A stretch of 64,000 bases of DNA from Bailinhaonella thermotolerans (GCF_003594875.1 NZ_QZEY01000023.1:83465-147464), one strand, 5' to 3'. Counted from the first letter of the stretch, positions 37,783 to 46,033 are shown. Notes: generated from the letters alone by a model not told the origin. Numbers and translations: made by a program.

Positions 37783-37989
37783 TCAGGGACCGGCGTTGCG
37801 CGCGCGCGAGCCGGAGCCGAAGGGCAGCTCGATGACCTCGCAGAGGTCGGCGAGGTCGACGTACTGGGCGACCTCTTCGACCGAGGAGCAGTAGGCGATC
37901 ACTCGCCCCCGCTGCTGCACGCACAACGAGGAGCGGACCTGGCGTACCTCCAGCCCGTCCGGTCCCGCGAACCAGCGATCGGTAGACAT
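37783..37989 (-). CDS. Small conserved hypothetical protein
   Basis: A 68-residue protein (MSTDRWFAGPDGLEVRQV...) with strand-rich character: VRQVRSSLCVQQRGRVIAYC and VDLADLCEVIELPFG. Similar short proteins are common in actinomycetes, with no known function. ATG 37989 is the homologous start; a longer frame upstream exists but looks non-coding. No ribosome site is visible. It is divergent from the KefB-type antiporter, with about 135 bases between. Several GCCGTACGGC copies lie behind its stop. Confidence 0.7.
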   Translation of the reverse strand: MSTDRWFAGPDGLEVRQVRSSLCVQQRGRVIAYCSSVEEVAQYVDLADLCEVIELPFGSGSRARNAGP

Positions 37990-38124
37990 AGCGGGGCAAT
38001 CGTAGAGGTGGGGCGGATGGGAAGGACGTAATCCCAGTTCGTTTCGGCGCGTCGTGTGGTCCTTGGTGCCGATGGCATCGTGTTTGATGGCATGGATCCA
38101 CCGATCGAGCCTGTTGGGAGGCAT

Positions 38125-40116
38125 GTGACCGCCGTTGCCCTGAGCGCCGGGACCCCTGAGTTCCTCGGCCCCGTCGTCGTGTTCCTGTTCGCCGCCGCGC
38201 TGATCGGTTACGTGTTCGTGCGCGCGCGGGTCGTCCCCATCGTCGGGTTCCTCCTGGCGGGGGTGGTGATCGGGCCCAACCAGCTCGGCCTGGTCGCGAA
38301 CGCCGAGGTGGTGCAGGCGGCGGCCGAGGTCGGAGTGCTCCTGCTGCTGTTCACGATCGGCATGGAGTTCTCGCTGGAGCGGCTGCTCGCGATCCGCAGG
38401 TACGTCCTGGTCGGCGGCGGGCTCCAGGTCCTGCTGAGCGTGGCGGTGACCGCCGGGCTCGTGATGGGGTTCGGCACCGGGTGGCAGGACGCGCTGTTCA
38501 CCGGCTTCCTCGTGTCGCTCTCGTCCACGGCGATCGTGATGAAGGTGCTCGCCGGGGCGGGCCGCACCCGCGACACGACGGGACAGGCCGCGCTCGCCGT
38601 ACTGATCTTCCAGGACCTGATCGTGGTGCTGATGGTCCTGCTCGTGCCGCTGCTGGCCGCGAGCGCCGCCCCCGGATCCTCCGCCGGCTCGGCCGCGGGC
38701 CCGTGGGAGCTGGCGCGGGTGCTCGGCACGGCCGTCGCCGTCCTGGCCCTGGTGCTGGTGGTCGCGCGCAAGGTCATGCCGCCGCTGCTGGAGAAGGTCG
38801 CGCGCACCTGCTCACCCGAGCTGTTCCTGCTCACGGTGGTCGCGATCGGGCTGGGCACGGCCTACCTGACCTCGCTGGCCGGGGTGAGCCTGTCGCTGGG
38901 CGCGTTCCTCGCCGGGCTCGTCGTGAGCGAGTCGCCGCACAGCTCCCACGCGCTGAGCGAGGTGCTGCCGCTTCAGATCGTCTTCAGCGCCGTGTTCTTC
39001 GTCTCGATCGGCATGCTGCTGGACGTCCGCTTCGTGCTCGACCACTGGCTCCTGATCCTCGGCCTGGCGGTCGGCACGGTGCTGATCAAGACGCTGACCG
39101 GCGCGGTCGCCGTGGCCGCGCTGCGCATCGCCGTCCCCACCGCGCTCGGCACGGGGCTGCTGCTCGCCCAGATCGGCGAGTTCTCCTTCGTCCTGCAGCA
39201 GAGCGCCCCCGGCCTCAGCCCGGCCGGCCTGGGCGCGAACGGCGCGCAGGCGCTCATCGCCGTGACCGTGCTGCTCATGGCCCTCACGCCGGTGCTCTCC
39301 TGGCTCGGCGAGCGGCTGGGCCGCCGCGCGCGCCCCGTGCGCCGCCGTACGCCCGAGGCGCCCGCCCCGCAGACGCCGGGGGGCGTCCTGGTCATCGGCT
39401 GGGGCCCGGTGGCCTCCGAGGTGGCGGCGCTGTCCCGCGACCGGGGCTGCCAGGTCACCGTCACCACCCTCAGCCCCGACCTCGCCGCCCAGGCCGCTGC
39501 CGACGGGCACCGGGTGGTCCGCGGCGACGCCCTCCGCCAGCACGTCCTGGAGGAGGCCGGCCTCCACGACGCGGGCGTGATCCTGATCGCCGAGGACGAG
39601 GCCGAGCACACGATCCGCCTGCTCAACGTGATCCGCCGCTACGCCCCCGACGCCGCCGTCATCGTCCGCCCCACCGACGAGGTGGACCCGGCGGCGCTGG
39701 TCGGCGCGGGCGCGTCACGGGTGGTGGACGGCACCCGCTCGGTCGGCCGCACGGTCAAGGACGCCATGGTCAGAGCCCTGGGCAGGGAGCCGGACACGGC
39801 CCCCTACCCCGACACCTCCCTGCCGGTCGCCTACGAGCCGGACCCCGACACCGCCTGCCCGCACACCCAGTCCATCCAGGTGGTCCTGCCGTCCACGCCG
39901 GGCTGCGCCGAGTGCCTGCGCGAGGGCCGCACGGACTGGGTCCACCTCCGCACCTGCCTCACCTGCGGGCACGTGGGCTGCTGCGACTCCTCGCCCCGCC
40001 GCCACGCCACGAGGCACTGGAAGGACACCGGCCACCCGATCATCGCCTCCGCCGAGCCGGACGAGGACTGGGCGTACTGCTACGCGGACGACACCACCCT
40101 CGACCCGATCCGCTGA
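38125..40116 (+). CDS. KefB-type cation:proton antiporter with C-terminal UBP zinc finger
   Basis: A 663-residue protein. Residues 1 to about 400 are a CPA2 antiporter with some twelve helices (VVPIVGFLLAGVVIGPNQLG; TIGMEFSLERLL). A cytoplasmic TrkA-N/RCK domain follows, with the nucleotide-binding VLVIGWGPVASEVAAL. The last 90 residues form a ZnF-UBP domain (TACPHTQSI; CAECLREGRTDWVHLRTCL; CGHVGCCDSSPRRHA) with its Cys and His ligands present. UBP fingers in eukaryotes bind free ubiquitin C-termini, but in bacteria the partner is unknown. GTG 38125 is chosen because GGGAGG lies just upstream. Confidence 0.9.
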   Translation: MTAVALSAGTPEFLGPVVVFLFAAALIGYVFVRARVVPIVGFLLAGVVIGPNQLGLVANAEVVQAAAEVGVLLLLFTIGMEFSLERLLAIRRYVLVGGGLQVLLSVAVTAGLVMGFGTGWQDALFTGFLVSLSSTAIVMKVLAGAGRTRDTTGQAALAVLIFQDLIVVLMVLLVPLLAASAAPGSSAGSAAGPWELARVLGTAVAVLALVLVVARKVMPPLLEKVARTCSPELFLLTVVAIGLGTAYLTSLAGVSLSLGAFLAGLVVSESPHSSHALSEVLPLQIVFSAVFFVSIGMLLDVRFVLDHWLLILGLAVGTVLIKTLTGAVAVAALRIAVPTALGTGLLLAQIGEFSFVLQQSAPGLSPAGLGANGAQALIAVTVLLMALTPVLSWLGERLGRRARPVRRRTPEAPAPQTPGGVLVIGWGPVASEVAALSRDRGCQVTVTTLSPDLAAQAAADGHRVVRGDALRQHVLEEAGLHDAGVILIAEDEAEHTIRLLNVIRRYAPDAAVIVRPTDEVDPAALVGAGASRVVDGTRSVGRTVKDAMVRALGREPDTAPYPDTSLPVAYEPDPDTACPHTQSIQVVLPSTPGCAECLREGRTDWVHLRTCLTCGHVGCCDSSPRRHATRHWKDTGHPIIASAEPDEDWAYCYADDTTLDPIR

Positions 40117-40156
40117 CCCGCTCGGTAGACCGGGGGCGGGCTGGGCGCGGGCCTCA

Positions 40157-40186
40157 GGCCGTACGGCGTTCGCGCGCCGTACGGCC
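40157..40186. terminator. Bidirectional terminator built from two GCCGTACGGC decamers
   Basis: GGCCGTACGGCG and CGCCGTACGGCC form perfect 12-bp arms around a six-base loop in the 78-base convergent gap between the antiporter and MaoC stops. Confidence 0.75.
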
Positions 40187-40194
40187 CGGCGGGG

Positions 40195-40650
40195 TCACTC
40201 CGCGACGTACAGGGAGAGCGTGTCGGCGACGCAGGCCGGGCGCTTGGCGTCCTCGACCTCGATCGTGAGCCGCACGGTGGCCAGGGTCCCGGCGGGCGTG
40301 CCCTTGACGTCCACGAGCTCGGCGCCGGCCCGGATGCGCGCGCCCACCTTCACCGGGCTCGGGAACCGGACCTTGTTCAGCCCGTAGTTGATCCCCATCT
40401 TCAGCCCGTCCACCCGGAAGATCTCCTGCATGAAGGAGGGCAGCAGCGACAGGCTCAGGTACCCGTGCGCGATCGTCCCTCCGAACGGGCCCTCCGCCGC
40501 CCGCACGGGATCGACGTGGATCCACTGGTGGTCGTCGGTGGCGTCCGCGAACAGGTCGACCCGCTCCTGGGTCACCTCGCGCCACGCGCTGTACCCGAGG
40601 TGCTCACCCTTGGCGGCGCGCAGGGCGCTCAGATCATCGAAGACTCGCAT
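40195..40650 (-). CDS. MaoC-like (R)-enoyl-CoA hydratase
   Basis: A 151-residue single-hotdog dehydratase. The hydratase motif FADATDDHQWIHVDP carries the catalytic Asp and His, followed by GGTIAHGYLSLSLLP and INYGLNKVRFPSPVK. It interconverts (R)-3-hydroxyacyl-CoA and enoyl-CoA; the substrate chain is unknown. The start is ATG 40650 (MRVFDDLSALRAAKG). It is convergent with the antiporter. Behind its start lies one copy of a dispersed 120-bp repeat. Confidence 0.92.
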   Translation of the reverse strand: MRVFDDLSALRAAKGEHLGYSAWREVTQERVDLFADATDDHQWIHVDPVRAAEGPFGGTIAHGYLSLSLLPSFMQEIFRVDGLKMGINYGLNKVRFPSPVKVGARIRAGAELVDVKGTPAGTLATVRLTIEVEDAKRPACVADTLSLYVAE

Positions 40651-40770
40651 TCCCGCAACCTAATGCCCGCTGGTTCCACTCCCCAATGCCCGAACCCGCC
40701 AAAAACCCCCGGCCGGGCACTGTGCGCTTCGGCATGGCGCGAAGGGAACCGGCGAGGGGGCCTCCTCGTG

Positions 40771-40890
40771 CGGGGAACGGGGAGCCGGGCACGCCGGGGC
40801 CGCTTCATGCCCGGGCGGACTGCCCGCGAGGGGCCGGCGCGGACACCAGAGACTCCTCCGCCGGACCCGGCGCCGGCCGTACGGCATGAG
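40771..40890. repeat. Dispersed 120-bp repeat, copy A
   Basis: Aligns without gaps to 56011-56130 with 97 of 120 positions identical by hand count. It ends in the decamer GCCGTACGGC. It lies in the 300-base gap between MaoC and the response regulator; nothing else is seen in that gap. Confidence 0.85.
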
Positions 40891-40952
40891 CCCCGGCGGG
40901 ACGGTGTGGGGACGGGGCCGGCCACCCCGCCGCGCGCGTGAGGATCAGCGGG

Positions 40953-41594
40953 TCAGTCGCCGAGGTAGGCGAGGACGGCGAGGACGCGGCGGTTGGCGTC
41001 GGGGGCGGGCGGGAGGTCGAGCTTGGTGAAGATGCTCGCGATGTGCTTGGCCACGGCGGCGTCGCTGACCACGAGCTCGCGGGCGATCGCGGTGTTGGAG
41101 CGGCCCTCGGCGATGAGCGCCAGGACCTCGCGCTCGCGCGGGGTGAGGCGTTCCAGCGGGTCGCGGCGGCGGCCGAGGAGCTGGCGCACCACCTCCGGAT
41201 CGACCACCGTGCCGCCGCCGGCGACGCGGGTGAGGGCGTCGGCGAACTCGGTCACGTCGCCGATGCGGTCCTTGAGCAGGTAGCCGATCCCGGCGCCGCC
41301 CGCCGAGGACAGGAGCTCGGAGGCGTACGTCTGCTCGACGTACTGGCTCAGGACGAGCACGGCGAGCCCGGGGTGCCTCCGCCGCAGCTCGATCGCGGCG
41401 CGCAGGCCCTCGTCGGCGAAGTCCGGGGGCATGCGCACGTCGGTGACCACGATGTCCGGTTCGTGTTCGGCGACCGCCGTGAGCAGGGCGTCCGCCTCGC
41501 TCACGGCGGCGACGACCGTGTGGCCGAACCGTTCGAGCAGGCCGATCAGGCCCTCCCGCAACAGCACCGCGTCCTCGGCGATCACAACACGCAC
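40953..41594 (-). CDS. NarL-type response regulator, orphan
   Basis: A 213-residue two-domain regulator. The receiver has the phosphoacceptor Asp in [11 protein letters not shown] and the Lys in [11 protein letters not shown]. The LuxR-type helix-turn-helix at the end has [19 protein letters not shown] and [21 protein letters not shown] 41594 follows GGAGG. Response regulators of this subtype usually sit next to their histidine kinase, but here the neighbours are a secreted asparaginase-like protein and a repeat, so its kinase is elsewhere or lost. Confidence 0.9.
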   Translation of the reverse strand: MRVVIAEDAVLLREGLIGLLERFGHTVVAAVSEADALLTAVAEHEPDIVVTDVRMPPDFADEGLRAAIELRRRHPGLAVLVLSQYVEQTYASELLSSAGGAGIGYLLKDRIGDVTEFADALTRVAGGGTVVDPEVVRQLLGRRRDPLERLTPREREVLALIAEGRSNTAIARELVVSDAAVAKHIASIFTKLDLPPAPDANRRVLAVLAYLGD

Positions 41595-41659
41595 GGTCCG
41601 GGCCTCCACTCGATCCTGGTTGTGGCTCCCGCCATTGTCCCGCCCGTGCGCGCGTCCGG

Positions 41660-42895
41660 TCAGCGGGGCGGGGTCTCGTCGTCGTAGATCCGCGTGACCA
41701 CCTTGCCGTCCCTGGTGATGTAGCCGTTGATCAGTCCCGCCGTGCTGTGCGGCGTGGCGAGCACCCCGCGCGGGTCGAGGGCGATCGCGCCCCCGGTGGC
41801 CCCGAGCGCCGGGATCTTCTCGGTGATCACCTTGGCGGCGGCCTGCTGGACGGGCGCCCGGGTGTACTCCATCAGCGCGGACACGTCGTACGCGGCCACG
41901 CCCCGGATGAACACCTCGCCGGTGCCCGTGCAGGAGATCGCGACGGTCCGGCTGTTCGCGTACGTGCCGGCGCCGATGATCGGGGAGTCGCCCACGCGCC
42001 CGACCAGCTTGTTCGTGAGCCCGCCGGTGGACGTCGCCGCCGCGAGCTCCTCGTCCCGGTCCACCGCGACCGCTCCGACGGTCCCGAACTCGCCGACGGG
42101 CCCGCCGGCCTTCGCGGCGCCCGCGGGCTCCTGCGACGCGCCCGGCCGGGCCGTCCCGGCGTCCTCCGGAGTCTTGGGCGCGTCCCCGGGGGTCTTGGGG
42201 GCACCCGCGGGGGTCTTGGGGGCGTCCGCCGGGGCCTGGGGCGCGTCCGCCGTACGGCCGTCGGCGGGGATCCCCTTCGCGTCGAGGAGCTGCCTCCAGC
42301 GCCGGTCGGTGTGGAAGTAGTCCTGCGTCGTGTACGGCACGCCGTTGCGGAGCGCGAACGTGTCCGCGCCGGGCCCGGCGAGCAGCACGTGCCGCGACCG
42401 CTCCATGACCATCCGGGCGAGCGAGATGGGGTTCTTCGTGTTGCGGACCCCGGCCACCGCCCCCGATCGCAGGTCCTCCCCGTTCATGATCGAGGCGTCC
42501 AGCTCGTGCTCGGCGTCGGTGTTGAACACGGCCCCCTTCCCCGCGTTGAAGTTGGGATCGTCCTCCAGCACCCGTACGGACGCCTCCACCGCGTCCAGGC
42601 TCGACTTCCCGCCCTTGAGCAGCGCGTGCCCGGCCCGCAGCGCCTTCTCCAGCCCCGCCCGGTAGGCCCGTTCCCGCTCCGCCGAGATCGACCCCCGCAC
42701 CAGCGACCCCGCCCCGCCGTGCACCGCGAGCACCACGTCCCGCACCAGGGAGTACCCCCGGCCGTCCGCCGCCGGCGCCGCCGTACGCGGACCCCCTCCG
42801 CCCTCGGCCGCGTCCGCCGTGACCGCCGACCCGCCCACGAACAGCGCCGACGCGACGGCCGCCATCGCGATCCCGTTCCGTCCACCGAACCGCAT
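41660..42895 (-). CDS. Secreted isoaspartyl peptidase/L-asparaginase (Ntn hydrolase)
   Basis: A 411-residue protein of the T2 (Ntn) family. A signal peptide ([21 protein letters not shown]) is followed by [14 protein letters not shown] and [19 protein letters not shown]. The catalytic Thr that becomes the N-terminus after self-cleavage is in [20 protein letters not shown]. The C-terminal part has [16 protein letters not shown] and [11 protein letters not shown]. Just ahead of the cleavage point lies an insertion of about 60 residues containing KTP.(D/G)AP repeats. ATG 42895 is preferred, with GGGAGG upstream. The family removes isoaspartyl residues or hydrolyses asparagine; export is less usual. 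Confidence 0.9.
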   Translation of the reverse strand: MRFGGRNGIAMAAVASALFVGGSAVTADAAEGGGGPRTAAPAADGRGYSLVRDVVLAVHGGAGSLVRGSISAERERAYRAGLEKALRAGHALLKGGKSSLDAVEASVRVLEDDPNFNAGKGAVFNTDAEHELDASIMNGEDLRSGAVAGVRNTKNPISLARMVMERSRHVLLAGPGADTFALRNGVPYTTQDYFHTDRRWRQLLDAKGIPADGRTADAPQAPADAPKTPAGAPKTPGDAPKTPEDAGTARPGASQEPAGAAKAGGPVGEFGTVGAVAVDRDEELAAATSTGGLTNKLVGRVGDSPIIGAGTYANSRTVAISCTGTGEVFIRGVAAYDVSALMEYTRAPVQQAAAKVITEKIPALGATGGAIALDPRGVLATPHSTAGLINGYITRDGKVVTRIYDDETPPR

Positions 42896-43114
42896 GCCAG
42901 AAACCTCCCGCACCGTCCGAACCCGACCCCCTCACTCTCGCCCCGATCCCTCCCGCCGAAAAGAGATCGGTTCCACCCCGCCCTCGCCTCGGCCGGCACG
43001 GGCCCACGGGACCGCCCCAGGGCCGCCGGTGTCCGGAAAGTACCGGCGTTCGCTATAAGTTCGGTTCCACCTGCGAGCGAGCAGGCCGTACCGACGCGTG
43101 TGAGGGAGCCCCGC

Positions 43115-43690
43115 ATGGCCTACATCCATCGAACGACCATGACCCCCGGGAAGCTGGAACTGCTCACCGACTGGCTCCCGAAGCAGCCCTGGTACGAGGG
43201 CGCCGGCACCCCCGACCTGGTGAAGGGCGGCGGCTTCCGCCTGGACGACCCGGAGGGCGAGGTCGGCATCGAGTTCATGGTCGTCGTGGACGTGTCCTCC
43301 CAGCCCGCCGTGGCCTACCACGCCCCCATGACCTACCGTGGCGCCCCGCTGGAGGACGCCCCGGCCGACGCCCTGATCGGCACCGCCGAACACGGGGTGC
43401 TGGGCACCCGCTGGATCTACGACGCCCCCCACGACCCGGTGATGAGGGCCCAGCTCCAGGCCCTCCTGCGAGGCGAGGTCATCGCGCAGCACCAGAACGA
43501 GAACGACACCCCCGACCCCACCGTCACCGTCCACCCCCTCGCGGCCGAAGGTGACCTCGACGTCCGGCTCACCCGGGTCCTCCGCCCCTCCGCGCCCGCC
43601 GAGCAGCCCCCCGGCACCGTCATGGCGGGCTGGACCTGGCCCGACGGCACCAGCGCCCGCACCGTCTTCGCGACCGTCCCCCGGCCCTGA
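43115..43690 (+). CDS. Maltokinase N-terminal cap-like domain protein
   Basis: A 191-residue protein (MAYIHRTTMTPGKLELLTDW...). The order MSPGKLELL..WLP.QPWY, then GFRLDDPEGEVGIEFMVV and VAYHAPMTYRGAPLEDA, is that of stand-alone proteins resembling the N-terminal cap of maltokinase, often mislabelled as glucan branching proteins. TRWIYDAPHDPV and RTVFATVPRP complete it. No kinase domain is attached. Whether it acts in trehalose-maltose-glycogen metabolism is inference. TGAGGGAG precedes ATG 43115. Confidence 0.75.
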   Translation: MAYIHRTTMTPGKLELLTDWLPKQPWYEGAGTPDLVKGGGFRLDDPEGEVGIEFMVVVDVSSQPAVAYHAPMTYRGAPLEDAPADALIGTAEHGVLGTRWIYDAPHDPVMRAQLQALLRGEVIAQHQNENDTPDPTVTVHPLAAEGDLDVRLTRVLRPSAPAEQPPGTVMAGWTWPDGTSARTVFATVPRP

Positions 43691-43731
43691 GCCCCGCCGG
43701 GGATCACCCCGCGCCCTCTCCCGGCGACAAC

Positions 43732-43787
43732 GGCCCGCCCGACGCGCGACGGCCCGCCCGACGCGCGACGGCCCGCCCACGCGCGAC
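43732..43787. repeat. 19-bp tandem repeat
   Basis: Three copies of GGCCCGCCCGACGCGCGAC (the last one base shorter) lie after the maltokinase-cap-like gene, in the convergent gap. Confidence 0.8.
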
Positions 43788-43810
43788 GCCGCGCCGCCGT
43801 ACGAGACCGC

Positions 43811-43846
43811 GGAGGCCCGCTTCCGAAGGAGCGTGGGCGGGCCTCC
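43811..43846. terminator. Terminator between convergent genes
   Basis: Perfect 10-bp arms GGAGGCCCGC and GCGGGCCTCC around a 16-base loop, between the cap-domain gene and the MerR gene. Confidence 0.75.
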
Positions 43847-43880
43847 TGAGGGCGTCACCGGCGCCGGCGTCGGCGCGCCG

Positions 43881-44300
43881 TCACGGAGCCGGCGCCCAGA
43901 GCCCGGCCGCGGTCCCGTCCTCGACGTGCCGCCGGTAGGTGACCACCTTGCCGTGAATGACCTCAAGGCAGGCGTTCAGCGCCCTGATCTTCTCGCGTAC
44001 GGCCCGCTCGTGCTCCTCCAGGAGCCGGAGGCGCTCGGGCTCGTTGCCGGGGCCGGAGCGGACGAGGCCGGCGAACCGCCGCAGGGTGGCGATCGGCATG
44101 CCCGACTCACGCAGCCGGTTGCACAGCAGCAGCCATTCGACGTCGGCCTGCCCATAAACCCGCTGGCCACCCGCCGACCGGGGGATGGGCCGCAGGAAGA
44201 GTCCCTCGCGCTCGAAGAACCGCAGCGCGTGCACACCGAGCCCCGTCGCCTCGGAGACCTCGCCGATGGAGAGCCCCGCCCCGTTCCCGCCCATGTCCAT
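43881..44300 (-). CDS. MerR family transcriptional regulator
   Basis: A 139-residue regulator: a winged helix at residues 11-75 (LSIGEVSEATGLGVHALRFF, then EREGLFLRPIPRSAGGQRVY) followed by a dimerisation coiled coil. There is no large effector domain and only two scattered cysteines, so a redox or metal sensor of the SoxR kind is unlikely. It is divergent from an SDR oxidoreductase whose promoter has the distorted 19-bp spacer typical of MerR activation. I infer that it activates that SDR gene in response to a small reactive compound. Confidence 0.92.
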   Translation of the reverse strand: MDMGGNGAGLSIGEVSEATGLGVHALRFFEREGLFLRPIPRSAGGQRVYGQADVEWLLLCNRLRESGMPIATLRRFAGLVRSGPGNEPERLRLLEEHERAVREKIRALNACLEVIHGKVVTYRRHVEDGTAAGLWAPAP

Positions 44301-44312
44301 CCCCTCCCTGGT

Positions 44313-44343
44313 TTGACCTAGATCGCACTCTAGCTTTTAGCGT
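44313..44343 (+). promoter_or_regulatory. MerR-type promoter of the SDR gene
   Basis: -35 TTGACC (44313-44318) and -10 TAGCGT (44338-44343) are separated by 19 bases. The spacer holds the dyad CTAGA-6 bases-TCTAG (44318-44333). The start codon ATG 44351 lies 7 bases after the -10, so the transcript should be leaderless. Confidence 0.75.
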
Positions 44344-44350
44344 GTGGCAC

Positions 44351-45301
44351 ATGACAGCGAAGCAACGCAAACTGGGCTCGGGCTTCGGCGCGGAGAGCAC
44401 CGCCGCCGAGGTCCTGGCCGGCCTCGACCTCTCCGGCACGAACGTCCTCATCACCGGCGGTTACTCCGGTCTCGGGCTGGAGGCGACGCGCGCCTTCGCC
44501 GCGGCGGGCGCGCACGTCGTCGTCCCCGCCCGCCGCCCCGCCGTCGCGGCGGAAGCCCTGCGCGCGATCCCCCGCACCGAGACGTGGGAACTCGATCTCT
44601 CCGACCTGGAGAGCGTCCGGGTCTTCGCGGACCGTTTCCTGGAGACCCGCCGGTCCCTGGACATCCTCATCGCGGGCGCCGGCGTCATGGCCTACCCCCA
44701 TCGGAGCGTGGGCCCCGGCTGGGAAGCGCACCTGGCCATCAACCACCTGGGCCACTTCGCCCTCGTCAACCGGCTCCGCCCGGCGCTCGACGGGGCCCGC
44801 GTGGTGTCGGTCGCCTCCTCCGGCCACTTCCTCTCCGACATCCGCTGGCACGACCCGCACTTCACGGAGGAGTACGACCACTGGCGCGCGTACGGCCAGT
44901 CCAAGACGGCCAACGCCCTGTTCGCCGTACACCTCGACGCGCTGGGCGCCGACCACGGCATCCACGCCTTCGCCGTACACCCCGGGAGCATCCTCACCCC
45001 GCTGCAACGCCGCATCCCCAGAGCCCAGCAGGTCGCCCAGGGCTGGATCACCGAGGACGGCCGGCCCGCCCCGGGCTTCAAGACCCCCGCCCAGGGGGCC
45101 GCGACCGCCGTCTGGGCCGCGACCTCGCCCCTTCTGGACGGGCACGGAGGCGCCTACTGCCAGGACTGCGACATCGCCGACCCCGCCACCACCGACGACA
45201 TGCTCATCGGCGGCGTGAAGCCCTGGGCCACCGACCCCGCGTCGGCCGCCCGCCTCTGGCACCTCTCCGCCACCCTGACCACCCTGAACGCCTTCTCCTG
45301 A
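44351..45301 (+). CDS. Short-chain dehydrogenase/reductase
   Basis: A 316-residue SDR. The Rossmann motif is VLITGGYSGLGLEATRAF and the catalytic Tyr-x3-Lys is WRAYGQSKTANALF, with the Ser in VSVASSGHF. The length and the C-terminal region (DIADPATTDDMLIGGVKPWA) resemble retinol-dehydrogenase-like/oxidoreductase SDRs that act on small carbonyls with NAD(P)H. ATG 44351 is preferred over GTG 44342 because the -10 box overlaps the latter. It is under a MerR-type promoter. A hairpin follows at 45415. Confidence 0.93.
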   Translation: MTAKQRKLGSGFGAESTAAEVLAGLDLSGTNVLITGGYSGLGLEATRAFAAAGAHVVVPARRPAVAAEALRAIPRTETWELDLSDLESVRVFADRFLETRRSLDILIAGAGVMAYPHRSVGPGWEAHLAINHLGHFALVNRLRPALDGARVVSVASSGHFLSDIRWHDPHFTEEYDHWRAYGQSKTANALFAVHLDALGADHGIHAFAVHPGSILTPLQRRIPRAQQVAQGWITEDGRPAPGFKTPAQGAATAVWAATSPLLDGHGGAYCQDCDIADPATTDDMLIGGVKPWATDPASAARLWHLSATLTTLNAFS

Positions 45302-45414
45302 CCCCCACCCGCCCCCTCAAGCCGAGGTTTGAGGCGGAGACTTCCCGCCCGCCGGGTTCCGGGGCCGCAGAGGCCAGGCCGTACGCCCGCAGCTCCGCGC
45401 GCCCCGGAAACGGG

Positions 45415-45448
45415 AGAAGCCCACGTCCGGTGTCCGGAGTGGGCTTCT
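45415..45448 (-). terminator. Terminator of tRNA-Arg and the SDR gene
   Basis: Perfect 10-bp arms AGAAGCCCAC and GTGGGCTTCT. On the minus strand the hairpin lies 8 bases after the tRNA and is followed by CCCGTTTCC. Confidence 0.75.
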
Positions 45449-45456
45449 GGAAGGAG

Positions 45457-45529
45457 CGCGGCCGAGAGGATTCGAACCCCTAACCTTCTGATCCGTAGTC
45501 AGATGCTCTATCCATTGAGCTACGGCCGC
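45457..45529 (-). tRNA. tRNA-Arg (anticodon ACG)
   Basis: 73 bases folding as a clover leaf. Acceptor GCGGCCG pairs with CGGCCGC. The anticodon stem TCTGA/TCAGA holds the loop CTACGGA with anticodon ACG, and the T arm contains GGTTCGAATCC. CCA is not encoded. The ACG anticodon, read as ICG after deamination, decodes the CGN arginine codons that are common in this genome. Confidence 0.95.
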
Positions 45530-45610
45530 TGGGCGCTTGCCGCTCTTCGGCGGCTCCTTTGCGCTGGGAACAACCATACCAGACCTGGCAGGGGTGGTTG
45601 CGCCATGTGA

Positions 45611-45633
45611 GGGAGGGGGGTGGTGGGGGTGGG
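45611..45633 (+). other. G-quadruplex-capable tract
   Basis: Four G-runs of three or more in 23 bases (GGGAGGGGGG-TGGT-GGGGG-T-GGG), in a strand-asymmetric purine-rich stretch between tRNA-Arg and the GlsB gene. Confidence 0.5.
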
Positions 45634-45736
45634 AGAGATGGTGGAGATGGGTGTTGAGAGGTATGTCGTGTTAGAGGGTCCGATGGGGGCATATAGGAGA
45701 GAGCGGTTGACCGAGTAACGGGGGAGGCTGGTCAAC

Positions 45737-45994
45737 TTGTGGAATCTGATCTGGACACTGATCATCGGCTTCATCATCGGTGCGATCGGCCGTCTGATCG
45801 TGCCAGGGAAGAACGCGATGGCGTGGTGGGTGATGCTCATCCTCGGCGTCGCGGGGTCGCTCATCGGCGGCTACATCACCAGGGCGATTCTGGGGGGTGG
45901 ATCCTTCGTCGCCTTCATCGTGTCGGTGCTCGTCGCGGCCGCCCTCGTGTGGGCGTACGGCGCCTTCGCGGCCCGGCGCGGATCGACACAGTAG
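45737..45994 (+). CDS. GlsB/YeaQ/YmgE family stress-response membrane protein
   Basis: An 85-residue protein with three helices and glycine zippers (LIIGFIIGAIGRLIVPGKNA; WWVMLILGVAGSLIGGYI). This is the transglycosylase-associated protein family found beside stress genes. I place the start at TTG 45737 because GGGGAGG lies nine bases upstream and the protein aligns from MWNLIW. TTG is a rare start. A GC hairpin at 46009 ends the unit. Confidence 0.9.
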   Translation: MWNLIWTLIIGFIIGAIGRLIVPGKNAMAWWVMLILGVAGSLIGGYITRAILGGGSFVAFIVSVLVAAALVWAYGAFAARRGSTQ

Positions 45995-46008
45995 GGGCAC
46001 TGCGCGGA

Positions 46009-46033
46009 GCCCGGCCAGTCCGACTGGCCGGGC
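46009..46033 (+). terminator. Terminator of the GlsB gene
   Basis: GCCCGGCCAG and CTGGCCGGGC form perfect 10-bp arms with the loop TCCGA, 15 bases after the stop; there is no T-tract. Confidence 0.7.

Noticed and set aside
40686..40889. A small gene in the dispersed repeat (about 67 codons)
   Set aside because: Peptide similarity between the two copies exists, but it holds in frames on both strands and no ribosome site or shared stop is seen; a DNA repeat explains it better.
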